Of a DNA stretch of 64,000 nucleotides, positions 52,602 to 62,636 are shown in pieces (position 1 is the stretch's first letter; each line of letters starts with the position of its first letter). The stretch is from Acinetobacter terrestris. Lineage in GTDB: Bacteria; Pseudomonadota; Gammaproteobacteria; Pseudomonadales; Moraxellaceae. The notes beneath the pieces were generated by a model. The model was not told the DNA's origin, ran no database searches, and saw nothing but the letters and a program-made list of their open reading frames with translations. The translations under genes and the position numbers were made by a program. The stretch spans positions 1-64,000 of the forward strand of contig NZ_SJNZ01000011.1 in the NCBI RefSeq assembly GCF_004331155.1, in the 5' to 3' direction.

Positions 52602-53942
52602 TTAAAAGTTATAAATAGCTACAGCATTTATGCGGTTGTCTTCGCCAGTTTTACTGCCGTTGACGGTTGCCGGAGCAAACGCTTCACGCTCACCATAGAC
52701 GTATTCAAGACCAAAACTTAAAGGCTTGGTTGGGCTATAGAAAACATTTGCCCACGCCTGCCATAAGTCTTTATTGGCTTTGGTTTTATCTGCAAGAGCA
52801 TCAATATAGTTTTGATCTTCATCAAAAGTCATATAACCATAGCCTACGGTACCGCGTAGTTTTTCATTAAACTGCTGGGTCAAACCTACAGTAATTGAAT
52901 CAAATTCACTTTGAGCAGCAATACGGCTATTTGCTGTAATTGCCCCATTATTCAGATTAGTAACTGCTACGCCACTATTGGTAAAGGAAACAAAACTGCT
53001 ATCTCCTTTGACATGGTAATAATCGGCTTTTAGGGTTGTTCCGGGTACCACATCATACTTGGCCCCTAAGCCCACACCCCATGCCATTTCTTCATCATTA
53101 TTGACACGTTTTTCATGCCCCATGGCACGTGCACTGATGTTGAAATTGTCAGCAAACTGGTGGTTTAAACGTGCAGTTAAAGCAGGTAAACGCTGATTTA
53201 CCGTACTATCTTTCGGGTCTTCTGCTGCAACAACCAAATTAGTTTGTGGGCTAAACTTAGTGGTATGGCGTACTTGTGGCGTACGTTTCACAGCACCGCC
53301 CACTAAAGCCAACGCATCAATACTTTCCGGCATATAATCAGGTACCGCAAAATTTGACCAGGTTTGCCCTAGCAGCCAGTTACCATAGTTCACATAGGCA
53401 TGACGAATACGCAGATTATCAAAGTTAGATCCGCCTAAGAAATCGACTTCAATTTTACCCTTGACCTCTTGATCAGCAGCTTGAGTTTTAAAATCCAGAC
53501 CTAAACGTGTTGCCGCTAAAGTCGATCTTAAACGGTCACTGTTTTCACTATTTCCCTTTAATGCAACCGCATTAATGTGGTTATAGGGCAAATCTCTGCT
53601 CGTGCCTTCCATTTGATAGGATCCATCAAAACGGACATTACCATACAGATTAAACTCGGCACCTTTGGCAGTTTTCATTACAGGATTGCTAGTTACAGGC
53701 GCCGGGCGTTGAACCTCGGCAAGTGCCGTTGCAGTCTGTGTAGTCTGAACTTTTTGCTGTTCAACCATGTTGCGCAAAGCTTGAACTTCCTGTCTAAGCT
53801 GCTCAATTTCTTTTTGCTGTTGAGTTTGGGCTTGGGCTGCTACGCTGACTCCCCCTAAACTTAAGACAATCATGCTCGTCATGAGCGTGCGTTTGAATGT
53901 TGGCTTATTGATTGATTTTTGGGTTAATTGTGTCGTGTTCAT
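52602..53942 (-). CDS. benP: DcaP-like outer-membrane porin linked to benK (BenP-like)
   Basis: A 446-residue porin: signal peptide (hydrophobic stretch TSMIVLSLGGVSVAAQAQ), a Gln-rich coiled-coil (KEIEQLRQEVQALRNMVEQQ), then a beta-barrel ending in AIYNF. It is a paralogue of dcaP at 11383, sharing the segment LRIRHAYVNYGNWLLGQTWS (there LRIRHAYVNFDDWLFGQTWS). The ATG at 53942 has GAG 7 bases upstream and gives a normal signal peptide; the ATG at 53981 adds 13 residues. It follows benK by 108 bases on the same strand, as in other Acinetobacter, so it probably admits benzoate. Confidence 0.8.
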   Translation of the reverse strand: MNTTQLTQKSINKPTFKRTLMTSMIVLSLGGVSVAAQAQTQQQKEIEQLRQEVQALRNMVEQQKVQTTQTATALAEVQRPAPVTSNPVMKTAKGAEFNLYGNVRFDGSYQMEGTSRDLPYNHINAVALKGNSENSDRLRSTLAATRLGLDFKTQAADQEVKGKIEVDFLGGSNFDNLRIRHAYVNYGNWLLGQTWSNFAVPDYMPESIDALALVGGAVKRTPQVRHTTKFSPQTNLVVAAEDPKDSTVNQRLPALTARLNHQFADNFNISARAMGHEKRVNNDEEMAWGVGLGAKYDVVPGTTLKADYYHVKGDSSFVSFTNSGVAVTNLNNGAITANSRIAAQSEFDSITVGLTQQFNEKLRGTVGYGYMTFDEDQNYIDALADKTKANKDLWQAWANVFYSPTKPLSFGLEYVYGEREAFAPATVNGSKTGEDNRINAVAIYNF

Positions 53943-53984
53943 CCTAAACTCGCTTGTTATTGTCCGGTTAAATTCTAGCAATAG

Positions 53985-54007
53985 ATCGCCACCGTAACGA
54001 TGGCGAT
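53985..54007. repeat. Hairpin between benK and benP
   Basis: ATCGCCA and TGGCGAT pair around CCGTAACGA, with two further inner pairs. It is not followed by a T-run in the direction of transcription (minus), so it may set relative benK and benP expression by mRNA processing. Confidence 0.45.
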
Positions 54008-54050
54008 GTATATCATTGATGAGATTATGTTTATTAAAAAAATATGGCTG

Positions 54051-55424
54051 TTATGAAGTCGCTTTTTTAGCTATCGGTGTAGCGTTAACGCCAGGCTGTG
54101 CAAGGGCTTTTGCATCAACAGACACTTTTAGATTCACCAGATAAATAGCAATGGCTGCAATAATTCCTGGAATCGCGATGGCAAGGAAGTTCATTTGGTG
54201 CGGTAATTCAAAGGTGAGTAATGTACCGGTCAAGACTGGCCCGACAATGGCTCCAATTCGTCCAATTCCTGATGCCCAGCCCATACCTGTCGAGCGAACT
54301 GCGGTTGGATAAAACTGTGCAACGAAAGTATAAAGCAGAATTTGCGAACCAATGGTTGCTGCACCCGCAATGGCAATTAGCACATATAGCACCGCTTGTG
54401 GGCTGTTAAAACCAAGCAGGATTAAGGCAATTGCACCCACCGTAAACATAATGCTGAGTACCGGTTTTAAATGGAATTTATCTGCCAAAACACCACCGCC
54501 AATGGCACCGATCATGCCGCCAATATTCAAGGCAAACAGGAACATAAGACTTGCACCCAATGAGTAGCCGGCCTGAATCATCAATTTTGGTAACCAGCTG
54601 CCTAATGCATAGACCATCAGCAAGCACATAAAGAAGGCTGCCCAAAACATTAAGGTACTGAACATGCGGCCTTGTTGAAATAAAGCACGTAATGGGGCCT
54701 CATCACCAACAGTAGGTTCATTCAGAACAAATGTCGTTTCTGGAGTAATCTCTTGCTCAGGTGCAATTTTTTTCACAATTGCACGGGTCTTTTCTGTTTC
54801 ACCCTTTTTGGTCAAAAACATGAGCGATTCTGGAAGAAACTTCCAAATCAACGGTAAAGTAAACAAAGGAATACTGGCAAGATAGAACATGATTTTCCAG
54901 CCATAAGTGGGTACTAACCAAGCACCCAAGAGTGCTGAAGCCATACCACCAATGGCATAACCACTGAACATAATGGCAACCAAGGTACTGCGAATACGTT
55001 TAGGGGCATATTCGGTCATCAGCGCAACCACGTTTGGCATGACCCCACCAATACCTAGTCCGGCCAAGAATCGTAAAATTCCAAATTCGGTCGGTGTCGT
55101 TGCGAATGCACCTAGAAATGTAAAGCCACTGAAAATGGTGATACAGATTATGATGGTCTTTTTACGACCCAGCTTGTCTGACAGCGTTCCGAAACTCATG
55201 GCACCAAACATCATGCCGAATAATGCAGTACTGGCAAGCAAACCTGCCTGTACTGTGCTAAGTGCCCACTCTTGCATTAAAATAGGTAAAACGACGCCAT
55301 AAATGACTAAATCATAACCGTCGAAAATAATAATCATTAAGCACCAGATCAGTACTCCCCAATGAAAAGGAGTAAATTTGGCTTCATCCACTAAAGTATT
55401 TATGTTCAACTTTTTTGTATTCAC
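54051..55424 (-). CDS. benK: Benzoate MFS transporter BenK
   Basis: A 457-residue, 12-helix AAHS-family carrier with the classical helix-1 motif FDGYDLVIYG and the loop GTLSDKLGRKK. It should bring benzoate in with protons. I chose the GTG at 55424 because AGGAG lies 6 bases upstream; the ATG at 55439 lacks a ribosome site, and the longer frame to 55553 runs through the control region. A BenM-type half-conserved site (55512-55526) lies about 90 bases upstream. It is next to the BenM-type regulator, and benP follows it. Confidence 0.88.
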   Translation of the reverse strand: MNTKKLNINTLVDEAKFTPFHWGVLIWCLMIIIFDGYDLVIYGVVLPILMQEWALSTVQAGLLASTALFGMMFGAMSFGTLSDKLGRKKTIIICITIFSGFTFLGAFATTPTEFGILRFLAGLGIGGVMPNVVALMTEYAPKRIRSTLVAIMFSGYAIGGMASALLGAWLVPTYGWKIMFYLASIPLFTLPLIWKFLPESLMFLTKKGETEKTRAIVKKIAPEQEITPETTFVLNEPTVGDEAPLRALFQQGRMFSTLMFWAAFFMCLLMVYALGSWLPKLMIQAGYSLGASLMFLFALNIGGMIGAIGGGVLADKFHLKPVLSIMFTVGAIALILLGFNSPQAVLYVLIAIAGAATIGSQILLYTFVAQFYPTAVRSTGMGWASGIGRIGAIVGPVLTGTLLTFELPHQMNFLAIAIPGIIAAIAIYLVNLKVSVDAKALAQPGVNATPIAKKATS

Positions 55425-55511
55425 TTTGCGCTCCTGCATATGAATCTTTAGATTTGAGGCAACAATGCAGCAAAGTGATTTTTTTGTCCAAAACCGATTA
55501 CATATATATTC

Positions 55512-55526
55512 ATACCTTAAAAGTTC
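55512..55526. promoter_or_regulatory. Possible BenM/CatM binding site upstream of benK
   Basis: ATACCTTAAAAGTTC matches ATAC-N7-GTAT in 6 of 8 conserved positions. It shares the 12-base word ATACCTTWAAAG with the two sites in the benM/catB gap. Confidence 0.45.
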
Positions 55527-55634
55527 GCTGCAGGCTTTCGAAAAATAAAACAATACTTTAAAGATATCTAGAAACTGGCTGCTGCCGGTTATGAAATTCT
55601 ATTTTCTATTTTTGAGCTTTATTTTTCTAATAAA

Positions 55635-55683
55635 AAATATGCCTACTGATCAAATATAGACAACTTGATCAGTAGGCATATTT
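55635..55683 (-). terminator. Terminator of the benM-like gene
   Basis: A perfect 19-bp stem (55635-55653 with 55665-55683, core GCCTACTGATCAA) has an 11-base loop. The stem ends are A/T-rich and both flanks carry A/T runs. Confidence 0.75.
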
Positions 55684-55749
55684 CAAAAATCACGATTTGA
55701 TTTGCGCATGACAATGCTAAAAATTATAGGGAGATAAGAGCTTGACCTG

Positions 55750-56664
55750 TTAAATCACGGCACGGTCATAAACAATCGCTTCAAGGTCATAAACCTGATA
55801 AATACAATCAAATAATGAGCGGATATCTTCACTTTCATCCATGCTGCGTATCGCCAGAAATATAGGACTAACAGCAGCATCATCGAGTAAAGGAATATAG
55901 TGTAAATGCGATAACTGAATGGTTTTGGCACTTTCAGGAACCACGCAAATCCCTTCACCTGCGGCAACAAGTCCTAAAGCCAGCTGAATTTCACGTACCT
56001 CTTTTAAACTTTTTGGATCGAGACCGTATTCCGAAAAAAGCGATCGGACTTGGGTAGAAAAATTAGGTTTGGGATGACTTGGGTATAAAAACAGGTTCTC
56101 ATCGACAATATCGGTCAAAAAGACGCCCTGCTTTTGCATGGCCAGTGGATGACTGGCATGCACCGCGACCATTAAAGGTTCTTCGCGTAAAAGTATCCGT
56201 CTAACTGCAGGATCCGAAATTCGTAGTCGACCAAAGCCTACATCAATTTTCCCTTCCTTGAGCGCCTGAATTTGGTCTTTGGTGCTCATCTCAATCAGTT
56301 CAATTTTTAAATGCGGCTGCTGTTGACGGAATAGATAGACAATTTTCGGCAATAAACCATAAAGCAGCGAACCGACAAAACCCATGGTGACTGTTTTTTC
56401 GACCATTCCCACACGCTGGGTCATGGCCTTAATTTCCTCGGCATTAGACAAAAGTTTAACAGCATGCTGATAAAAGAATTGACCCGCTTCAGTCGTCAAT
56501 AATGGCCGGCTACCACGCTCAAAAAGCTGAATACCCAGCTCTGCTTCAAGGTTTTGTATCTGACGGCTTAACGGTGGCTGAGCGATAAACAGTTTTTCAG
56601 CCGCTTTGGTGAAACTTTGCTCTTCAACCACTGCAACAAAGTAACGTAAATGTCTCAGTTCCAT
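55750..56664 (-). CDS. benM: LysR-type regulator BenM/CatM
   Basis: A 304-residue LysR protein nearly identical in pattern to BenM/CatM: MELRHLRYFVAVVEEQSF, KAAEKLFIAQPPLSRQIQNLE and EIQLALGLVAAGEGICVVP. These proteins respond to cis,cis-muconate; BenM also binds benzoate in a second pocket through Arg160 and Tyr293, which CatM lacks (His and Phe). This protein has Arg at 160 and Tyr at 292, which lines up with 293 after a one-residue gap, so it looks BenM-like. It is divergent from catB rather than benA, and no second copy is in the window, so one regulator may serve both cat and ben genes. Confidence 0.88.
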   Translation of the reverse strand: MELRHLRYFVAVVEEQSFTKAAEKLFIAQPPLSRQIQNLEAELGIQLFERGSRPLLTTEAGQFFYQHAVKLLSNAEEIKAMTQRVGMVEKTVTMGFVGSLLYGLLPKIVYLFRQQQPHLKIELIEMSTKDQIQALKEGKIDVGFGRLRISDPAVRRILLREEPLMVAVHASHPLAMQKQGVFLTDIVDENLFLYPSHPKPNFSTQVRSLFSEYGLDPKSLKEVREIQLALGLVAAGEGICVVPESAKTIQLSHLHYIPLLDDAAVSPIFLAIRSMDESEDIRSLFDCIYQVYDLEAIVYDRAVI

Positions 56665-56672
56665 AACTCTTC

Positions 56673-56687
56673 ATACCTTTAAAGCAT
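56673..56687. promoter_or_regulatory. BenM/CatM-type binding site 1 (benM/catB gap)
   Basis: ATACCTTTAAAGCAT matches ATAC-N7-GTAT in 7 of 8 positions, 8 bases from the benM start. Confidence 0.55.
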
Positions 56688-56724
56688 AATAAAATGCAAA
56701 TTTGATCTTAGACAGTATATATTT

Positions 56725-56739
56725 ATTCTTTTAAGGTAT
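56725..56739. promoter_or_regulatory. BenM/CatM-type binding site 2 (benM/catB gap)
   Basis: ATTCTTTTAAGGTAT matches ATAC-N7-GTAT in 7 of 8 positions. It lies 52 bases from site 1, about five helical turns, and 40 bases before catB. Confidence 0.55.
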
Positions 56740-56779
56740 ACCACATGAGATAGACAAAGCAAGATTGGGAAGCTTAAAG

Positions 56780-57889
56780 ATGTACAAATCCATAGAAACG
56801 TTGCTTGTTGAAATTCCAACCATCCGTCCGCACAAGATGGCTGTGGCAACCATGCAAACCCAAACATTAGTGTTGGTAAAAGTCACGACTGAAGATGGTT
56901 TTATCGGTTGGGGCGAAGCGACCACGATTGGTGGATTGGGATATGGTGAGGAAAGTCCGGAAAGCGTCAAAACCAATATTGAAACATATTTTGCGCCATT
57001 ACTAAAATCACTTTCAGGTCTAAATGTCGCTCAAATAATTAAAACGCTTAAACGTAATATTAACGGTAACCGTTTTGCCAAATGTGCCATCCAGACTGCA
57101 CTACTGGACATTCAGGCACAACGCCTAGGTTTGCCGTTGAGCGAAATCCTCGGTGGCCGTCTGCGTGATAGCGTGCCCGTGCTTTGGGTGCTTGCTTCAG
57201 GTGATACCGAGAAAGACATTGCCGAAGCGAAAAAAATGATTGAGCTGAAACGTCATAACGTATTCAAACTCAAAATCGGTTCGCGCCCTGTAGAAGACGA
57301 CGTTGCCCATGTTTTAGCGATTAAGAAAGCTTTGGGTTCAGAGATCTCGATTCGTGTCGATGTTAACCGTGCCTGGTCAGAACTTGAAGCAGTTAAAGGC
57401 ATTCAGTTATTGCAGGATGGCGGTGTTGACCTGATTGAACAACCGTGTGCGATTGAAAATCTGGATGCAATGCAGCGTTTAACACGACGCTTTGATATTG
57501 CCATTATGGCGGATGAATCATTATACGGTCCGCAGAGTGCTTATCAGATTGCCCGTAACAACGGTGCATCCGTATTTGCAGTAAAAATTGCCCAGTCAGG
57601 TGGTCTGATTGAAGGTTGTGAAGTGGGGAAAATTGCCAAACTTGCAGGTATTGACCTGTATGGCGGCACCATGCTTGAAGGTCCGGTCGGAACGATTGCT
57701 TCAGCACATGTGTTTTCAACTTTCGAAAGCCTTGCCTATGGCACAGAGTTATTTGGCCCACTGCTATTGACTGAAGAAATTTTAAAAACACCGCTTCAAT
57801 ATCAAAACTATGAGTTGGTTCTGCCCACTGTACCTGGTTTAGGTATCGAACTCGATTTAGACAAAATTGACAACTTGCGTCGTCAGTAA
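56780..57889 (+). CDS. catB: Muconate cycloisomerase
   Basis: A 369-residue enolase-superfamily enzyme that converts cis,cis-muconate to muconolactone. The catalytic lysines are in FKLKIGS, and the metal ligands are in RVDVNRAW, LIEQPC and MADESL. The ATG at 56780 has GGAAG 8 bases upstream; TTG at 56765 is rejected. It is the first gene of the run catB-catC-catA-benABCDE and lies opposite the BenM-type regulator. Confidence 0.93.
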   Translation: MYKSIETLLVEIPTIRPHKMAVATMQTQTLVLVKVTTEDGFIGWGEATTIGGLGYGEESPESVKTNIETYFAPLLKSLSGLNVAQIIKTLKRNINGNRFAKCAIQTALLDIQAQRLGLPLSEILGGRLRDSVPVLWVLASGDTEKDIAEAKKMIELKRHNVFKLKIGSRPVEDDVAHVLAIKKALGSEISIRVDVNRAWSELEAVKGIQLLQDGGVDLIEQPCAIENLDAMQRLTRRFDIAIMADESLYGPQSAYQIARNNGASVFAVKIAQSGGLIEGCEVGKIAKLAGIDLYGGTMLEGPVGTIASAHVFSTFESLAYGTELFGPLLLTEEILKTPLQYQNYELVLPTVPGLGIELDLDKIDNLRRQ

Positions 57890-57904
57890 TTAAAGGAATT
57901 AGAC

Positions 57905-58195
57905 ATGCTTTTTCAAGTACGTATGGATGTAAATATTCCGCTAGATATGCCAAGCGATAAAGCCAACGAAATTAAAGCCGTTGAAAAAGCTTATTCACAT
58001 GATTTACAGCGTCAAGGTAAATGGCGTCATATCTGGCGCATCAGCGGTCAGTACTCAAACATCAGTATTTTTGATGTCGAAAGCAATGAAGAGCTGCACA
58101 ACATTTTGCAAGGTCTTCCACTGTATCCGTATATGAATATTGAAGTGATGCCGCTGAACCGTCATCCCTCTTCAATTCATGAAGATGATCGTTAA
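57905..58195 (+). CDS. catC: Muconolactone delta-isomerase
   Basis: A 96-residue enzyme (MLFQVRMDVNIPLDMP at the start; GQYSNISIFDVESNEELH in the middle) that turns muconolactone into beta-ketoadipate enol-lactone. The length is exactly that of the family, which forms decamers. AAGGA precedes the ATG by 8 bases. It follows catB by 15 bases. The enol-lactone hydrolase (catD or pcaD) needed next is not in the window. Confidence 0.95.
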   Translation: MLFQVRMDVNIPLDMPSDKANEIKAVEKAYSHDLQRQGKWRHIWRISGQYSNISIFDVESNEELHNILQGLPLYPYMNIEVMPLNRHPSSIHEDDR

Positions 58196-58208
58196 GTTTC
58201 AAACATGC

Positions 58209-58234
58209 AAGATGGCGAACTTATTCACCATCTT
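58209..58234 (+). repeat. Hairpin between catC and catA
   Basis: AAGATGG and CCATCTT form a 7-bp stem in the 159-base catC-catA gap. No T-run follows. It may influence mRNA stability at this junction. Confidence 0.4.
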
Positions 58235-58354
58235 CACAAAAGCAACACCCTATGGGTAATTAACAAGGATTGTGGCCAGCAAAATTTAGCCAGCCAATAT
58301 AAAAGCTAATAGAGTTTGCCACTCAAAATGAAGACATACTTCAGGAGCAATAGT

Positions 58355-59275
58355 ATGAATCGCCAAGAAATTGATGCACTTGTAAAAAAAATGAATGTCG
58401 ACACAGCGACAGGACCTGTCGATGAACGTGTACAACAGATTGTTGTGCGTTTATTGGGTGATCTTTTCCAAGCGATCGAAGACCTGGATATTTCACAAAC
58501 TGAATTGTGGAAAGGTCTAGAATATTTTACAGATGCAGGTCAAGCCAACGAATTGGGTTTATTGGCTGCTGGTTTAGGCTTAGAGCACTATTTAGATTTA
58601 CGTGCAGATGAAGCAGATGCTAAAGCGGGTATTACGGGTGGTACGCCACGTACCATTGAAGGTCCATTGTATGTAGCAGGCGCACCTGAATCGGTTGGCT
58701 TTGCACGTATGGATGACGGTAGTGAGGAAGGTAAAGCTCCAACACTATTCATCGAAGGTACAGTAACGGATACTGAAGGCAACATTATTGAAGGTGCTAA
58801 AGTTGAAGTTTGGCATGCCAACAGCCTGGGTAACTATTCATTCTTTGACAAGTCACAATCTGATTTCAACTTGCGCCGTTCTATTTTAAGCGATGCCAAT
58901 GGTCAATATGTCGCTCAAACGACAATGCCAGTTGGATACGGTTGCCCACCAGAAGGTACAACACAGTTCGTACTGGATAAATTGGGTCGCCATGGTAACC
59001 GCCCTTCTCATGTGCATTACTTTGTATCTGCACCGGGCTACCGCAAATTGACCACGCAATTCAACATCGAAGGTGACAAGTACCTTTGGGATGACTTTGC
59101 ATTCGCAACTCGCGACGGTCTGGTTGCAACTGCTGAAGATGTAACAGACGAAGCTGAAATTGCAAAACGTGGCCTTAACAAAGCATTCAAACACATCCAG
59201 TTCAATGTTGAACTTGTGAAAGATGTTGAAACTGTGCCATCGACTGAAGTAGAACGTCGTCGCGCAAGCGCTTAA
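58355..59275 (+). CDS. catA: Catechol 1,2-dioxygenase (intradiol)
   Basis: A 306-residue non-haem iron(III) enzyme that cleaves catechol to cis,cis-muconate. The four iron ligands are visible: Y161 (LGNYSFFD), Y195 (PVGYGCP), and H219 and H221 (RPSHVHYF). The ATG at 58355 has AGGAG 7 bases upstream; the frame upstream to 58316 begins with TTG and has no ribosome site. Here catA sits between the catBC and benABC genes, whereas in A. baylyi it is transcribed separately. Confidence 0.95.
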   Translation: MNRQEIDALVKKMNVDTATGPVDERVQQIVVRLLGDLFQAIEDLDISQTELWKGLEYFTDAGQANELGLLAAGLGLEHYLDLRADEADAKAGITGGTPRTIEGPLYVAGAPESVGFARMDDGSEEGKAPTLFIEGTVTDTEGNIIEGAKVEVWHANSLGNYSFFDKSQSDFNLRRSILSDANGQYVAQTTMPVGYGCPPEGTTQFVLDKLGRHGNRPSHVHYFVSAPGYRKLTTQFNIEGDKYLWDDFAFATRDGLVATAEDVTDEAEIAKRGLNKAFKHIQFNVELVKDVETVPSTEVERRRASA

Positions 59276-59293
59276 TGACCTCATAATAAGGAA

Positions 59294-59321
59294 CCGAGAT
59301 GTCAGTTTCATGACATTTCGG
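59294..59321 (+). repeat. Hairpin between catA and benA
   Basis: CCGAGATGTCA and TGACATTTCGG form an 11-bp stem (one G-T pair) with loop GTTTCA, 18 bases after the catA stop. No T-run follows, so read-through is likely. Confidence 0.55.
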
Positions 59322-59356
59322 GGACTTGCCCAAATTTGGAAAGTCGGAGAACGGAC

Positions 59357-60738
59357 ATGCCACGTATTCCTGTAATTAACACCAGCCATCTCGATCGCAT
59401 TGATGAATTACTTGTTGAAAACTATGAAACAGGTGAATTTAAGCTTCATCGTTCAGTATTCACAGATCAGGCCTTATTCGATTTAGAGATGAAATATATC
59501 TTTGAAGGCAATTGGGTGTACCTGGCACATGAAAGCCAAATTCCAAATAATAACGATTTCTATACCACTTATATTGGCCGTCAACCAATCATCATTGCGC
59601 GTAACCGTCAAGGTGAACTCAATGCCATGATTAATGCCTGCTCACACCGTGGCGCACAATTATGTCGCAATAAAAAAGGCAATAAAGCGACCTATACTTG
59701 CCCTTTCCACGGTTGGACATTTAACAACTCGGGTAAATTATTAAAAGTAAAAGATCCTGCTGATGCCGGATATTCAGACTGCTTTAATAAAGACGGTTCG
59801 CATGACTTGAAAAAAGTAGCCCGTTTTGAAAACTATAAAGGCTTCTTGTTCGGCAGCTTAAACCCGGATGTTCAGCCTTTGGAAGAATACCTGGGCGAAG
59901 CAACCAAAATTATGGATATGATTGTTGATCAGTCTGATCAAGGTCTTGAAGTGTTACGTGGTGCATCGACTTATACCTATGACGGTAACTGGAAGCTCAC
60001 TGCCGAAAATGGTGCCGATGGTTACCATGTATCTGCCGTTCACTGGAACTATGCAGCCACAACTCAACAGCGTAAAGAGAAAGAAGCGGGCGATAATGTT
60101 CGCGCAATGAGCGCAGGCTCATGGGGCAAACAAGGTGGCGGTTCTTACGGTTTCGACAATGGTCACATGCTGCTTTGGACACAATGGGGCAATCCTGAAG
60201 ACCGTCCAAATTTCCCGAAAGCTGAGGAATATACCGAGAAATTCGGTGCTGCGATGGCGAAATGGATGATCGAACGTTCACGTAACCTGTGTATCTATCC
60301 AAACGTCTATTTCATGGATCAGTTCGGTTCACAAATTCGTGTACTTCGTCCTTTATCTCCCTCTAAGACTGAAGTGACCATTTATTGTATCGCCCCTGTG
60401 GGTGAAGACAAAGAAGCGCGTACTCGCCGTATTCGTCAATATGAAGACTTCTTTAACGCATCAGGTATGGCAACCCCAGACGATCTTGAAGAATTCCGTG
60501 CCTGTCAGGCGGGTTATGCTGGTATCGCGCTGGAATGGAACGATATGAGCCGTGGCTCTAAACACTGGATTCAAGGCCCGGATGAAGCAGCCAATGAAAT
60601 TGGTTTAAAACCAAAACTGTCTGGTATTAAAACTGAAGACGAAGGTTTGTACCTTGCTCAGCATGAACACTGGTTACATCTGATGAAAGACGCGATTACA
60701 TCTGAAAAAGAACTTGCTGCAACTGCAGGAGAAAACGC

Positions 60739-60742
<4 letters not shown>
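59357..60742 (+). CDS. benA: Benzoate 1,2-dioxygenase, large (alpha) subunit
   Basis: A 461-residue Rieske oxygenase subunit. The Rieske [2Fe-2S] ligands are C95, H97, C115 and H118 (CSHRGA and CPFHGW); the mononuclear iron site has D221, H224 and H229 ([11 protein letters not shown]). It adds O2 to benzoate to give the cis-diol. The ATG at 59357 has GGAG 8 bases upstream. It overlaps benB by 4 bases. Confidence 0.95.
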
Positions 60743-62336
<1,594 letters not shown>

Positions 62337-62348
62337 TGATTTGAAGAT

Positions 62349-62519
62349 GCGTATTTGTTTAGAAACTATTTGATACGCGTAAACGTCATCCGCTGCTGTA
62401 CGAGGCAAACCAAATTTAGATACATCTAAGTTTCTGCGACAAATTTAATTTACACGATGCAATGGACGAGTTCAGCGGATGACAATGGTTTTGCCTACTT
62501 TTGCCAAAACAAAAGTAGG
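62349..62519. repeat. Structured insertion-like element between benC and benD
   Basis: The 300-base gap inside the operon contains three nested inverted repeats: GCGTAT/ATACGC (62349-62354 and 62374-62379), a perfect 11-bp pair GTCATCCGCTG/CAGCGGATGAC (62385-62395 and 62473-62483), and CCTACTTTTG/CAAAAGTAGG with a 6-base loop (62494-62503 and 62510-62519). No open frame is present. Such a block looks like a small repeated intergenic element, perhaps a MITE or REP-like unit, but a second copy is not seen in the window. Confidence 0.55.
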
Positions 62520-62636
62520 TCGAACCGAAGGTTAAACCTCATGTTGATTTATAAAAGTAAGACTCCGTCTTTCCTAAATCAAATTTAAAGGTTTTTTAAT
62601 CGCACATATAAAGATTGGTTCATGAGTTAAAAAAAT

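Larger units (their letters stand above)
55425..55749. other. Region between benM-like gene and benK
   Basis: This is 325 bases without a gene. It contains the ATAC-N7-type site at 55512-55526, which faces benK, and the long hairpin at 55635-55683 that ends the regulator gene. Confidence 0.5.
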
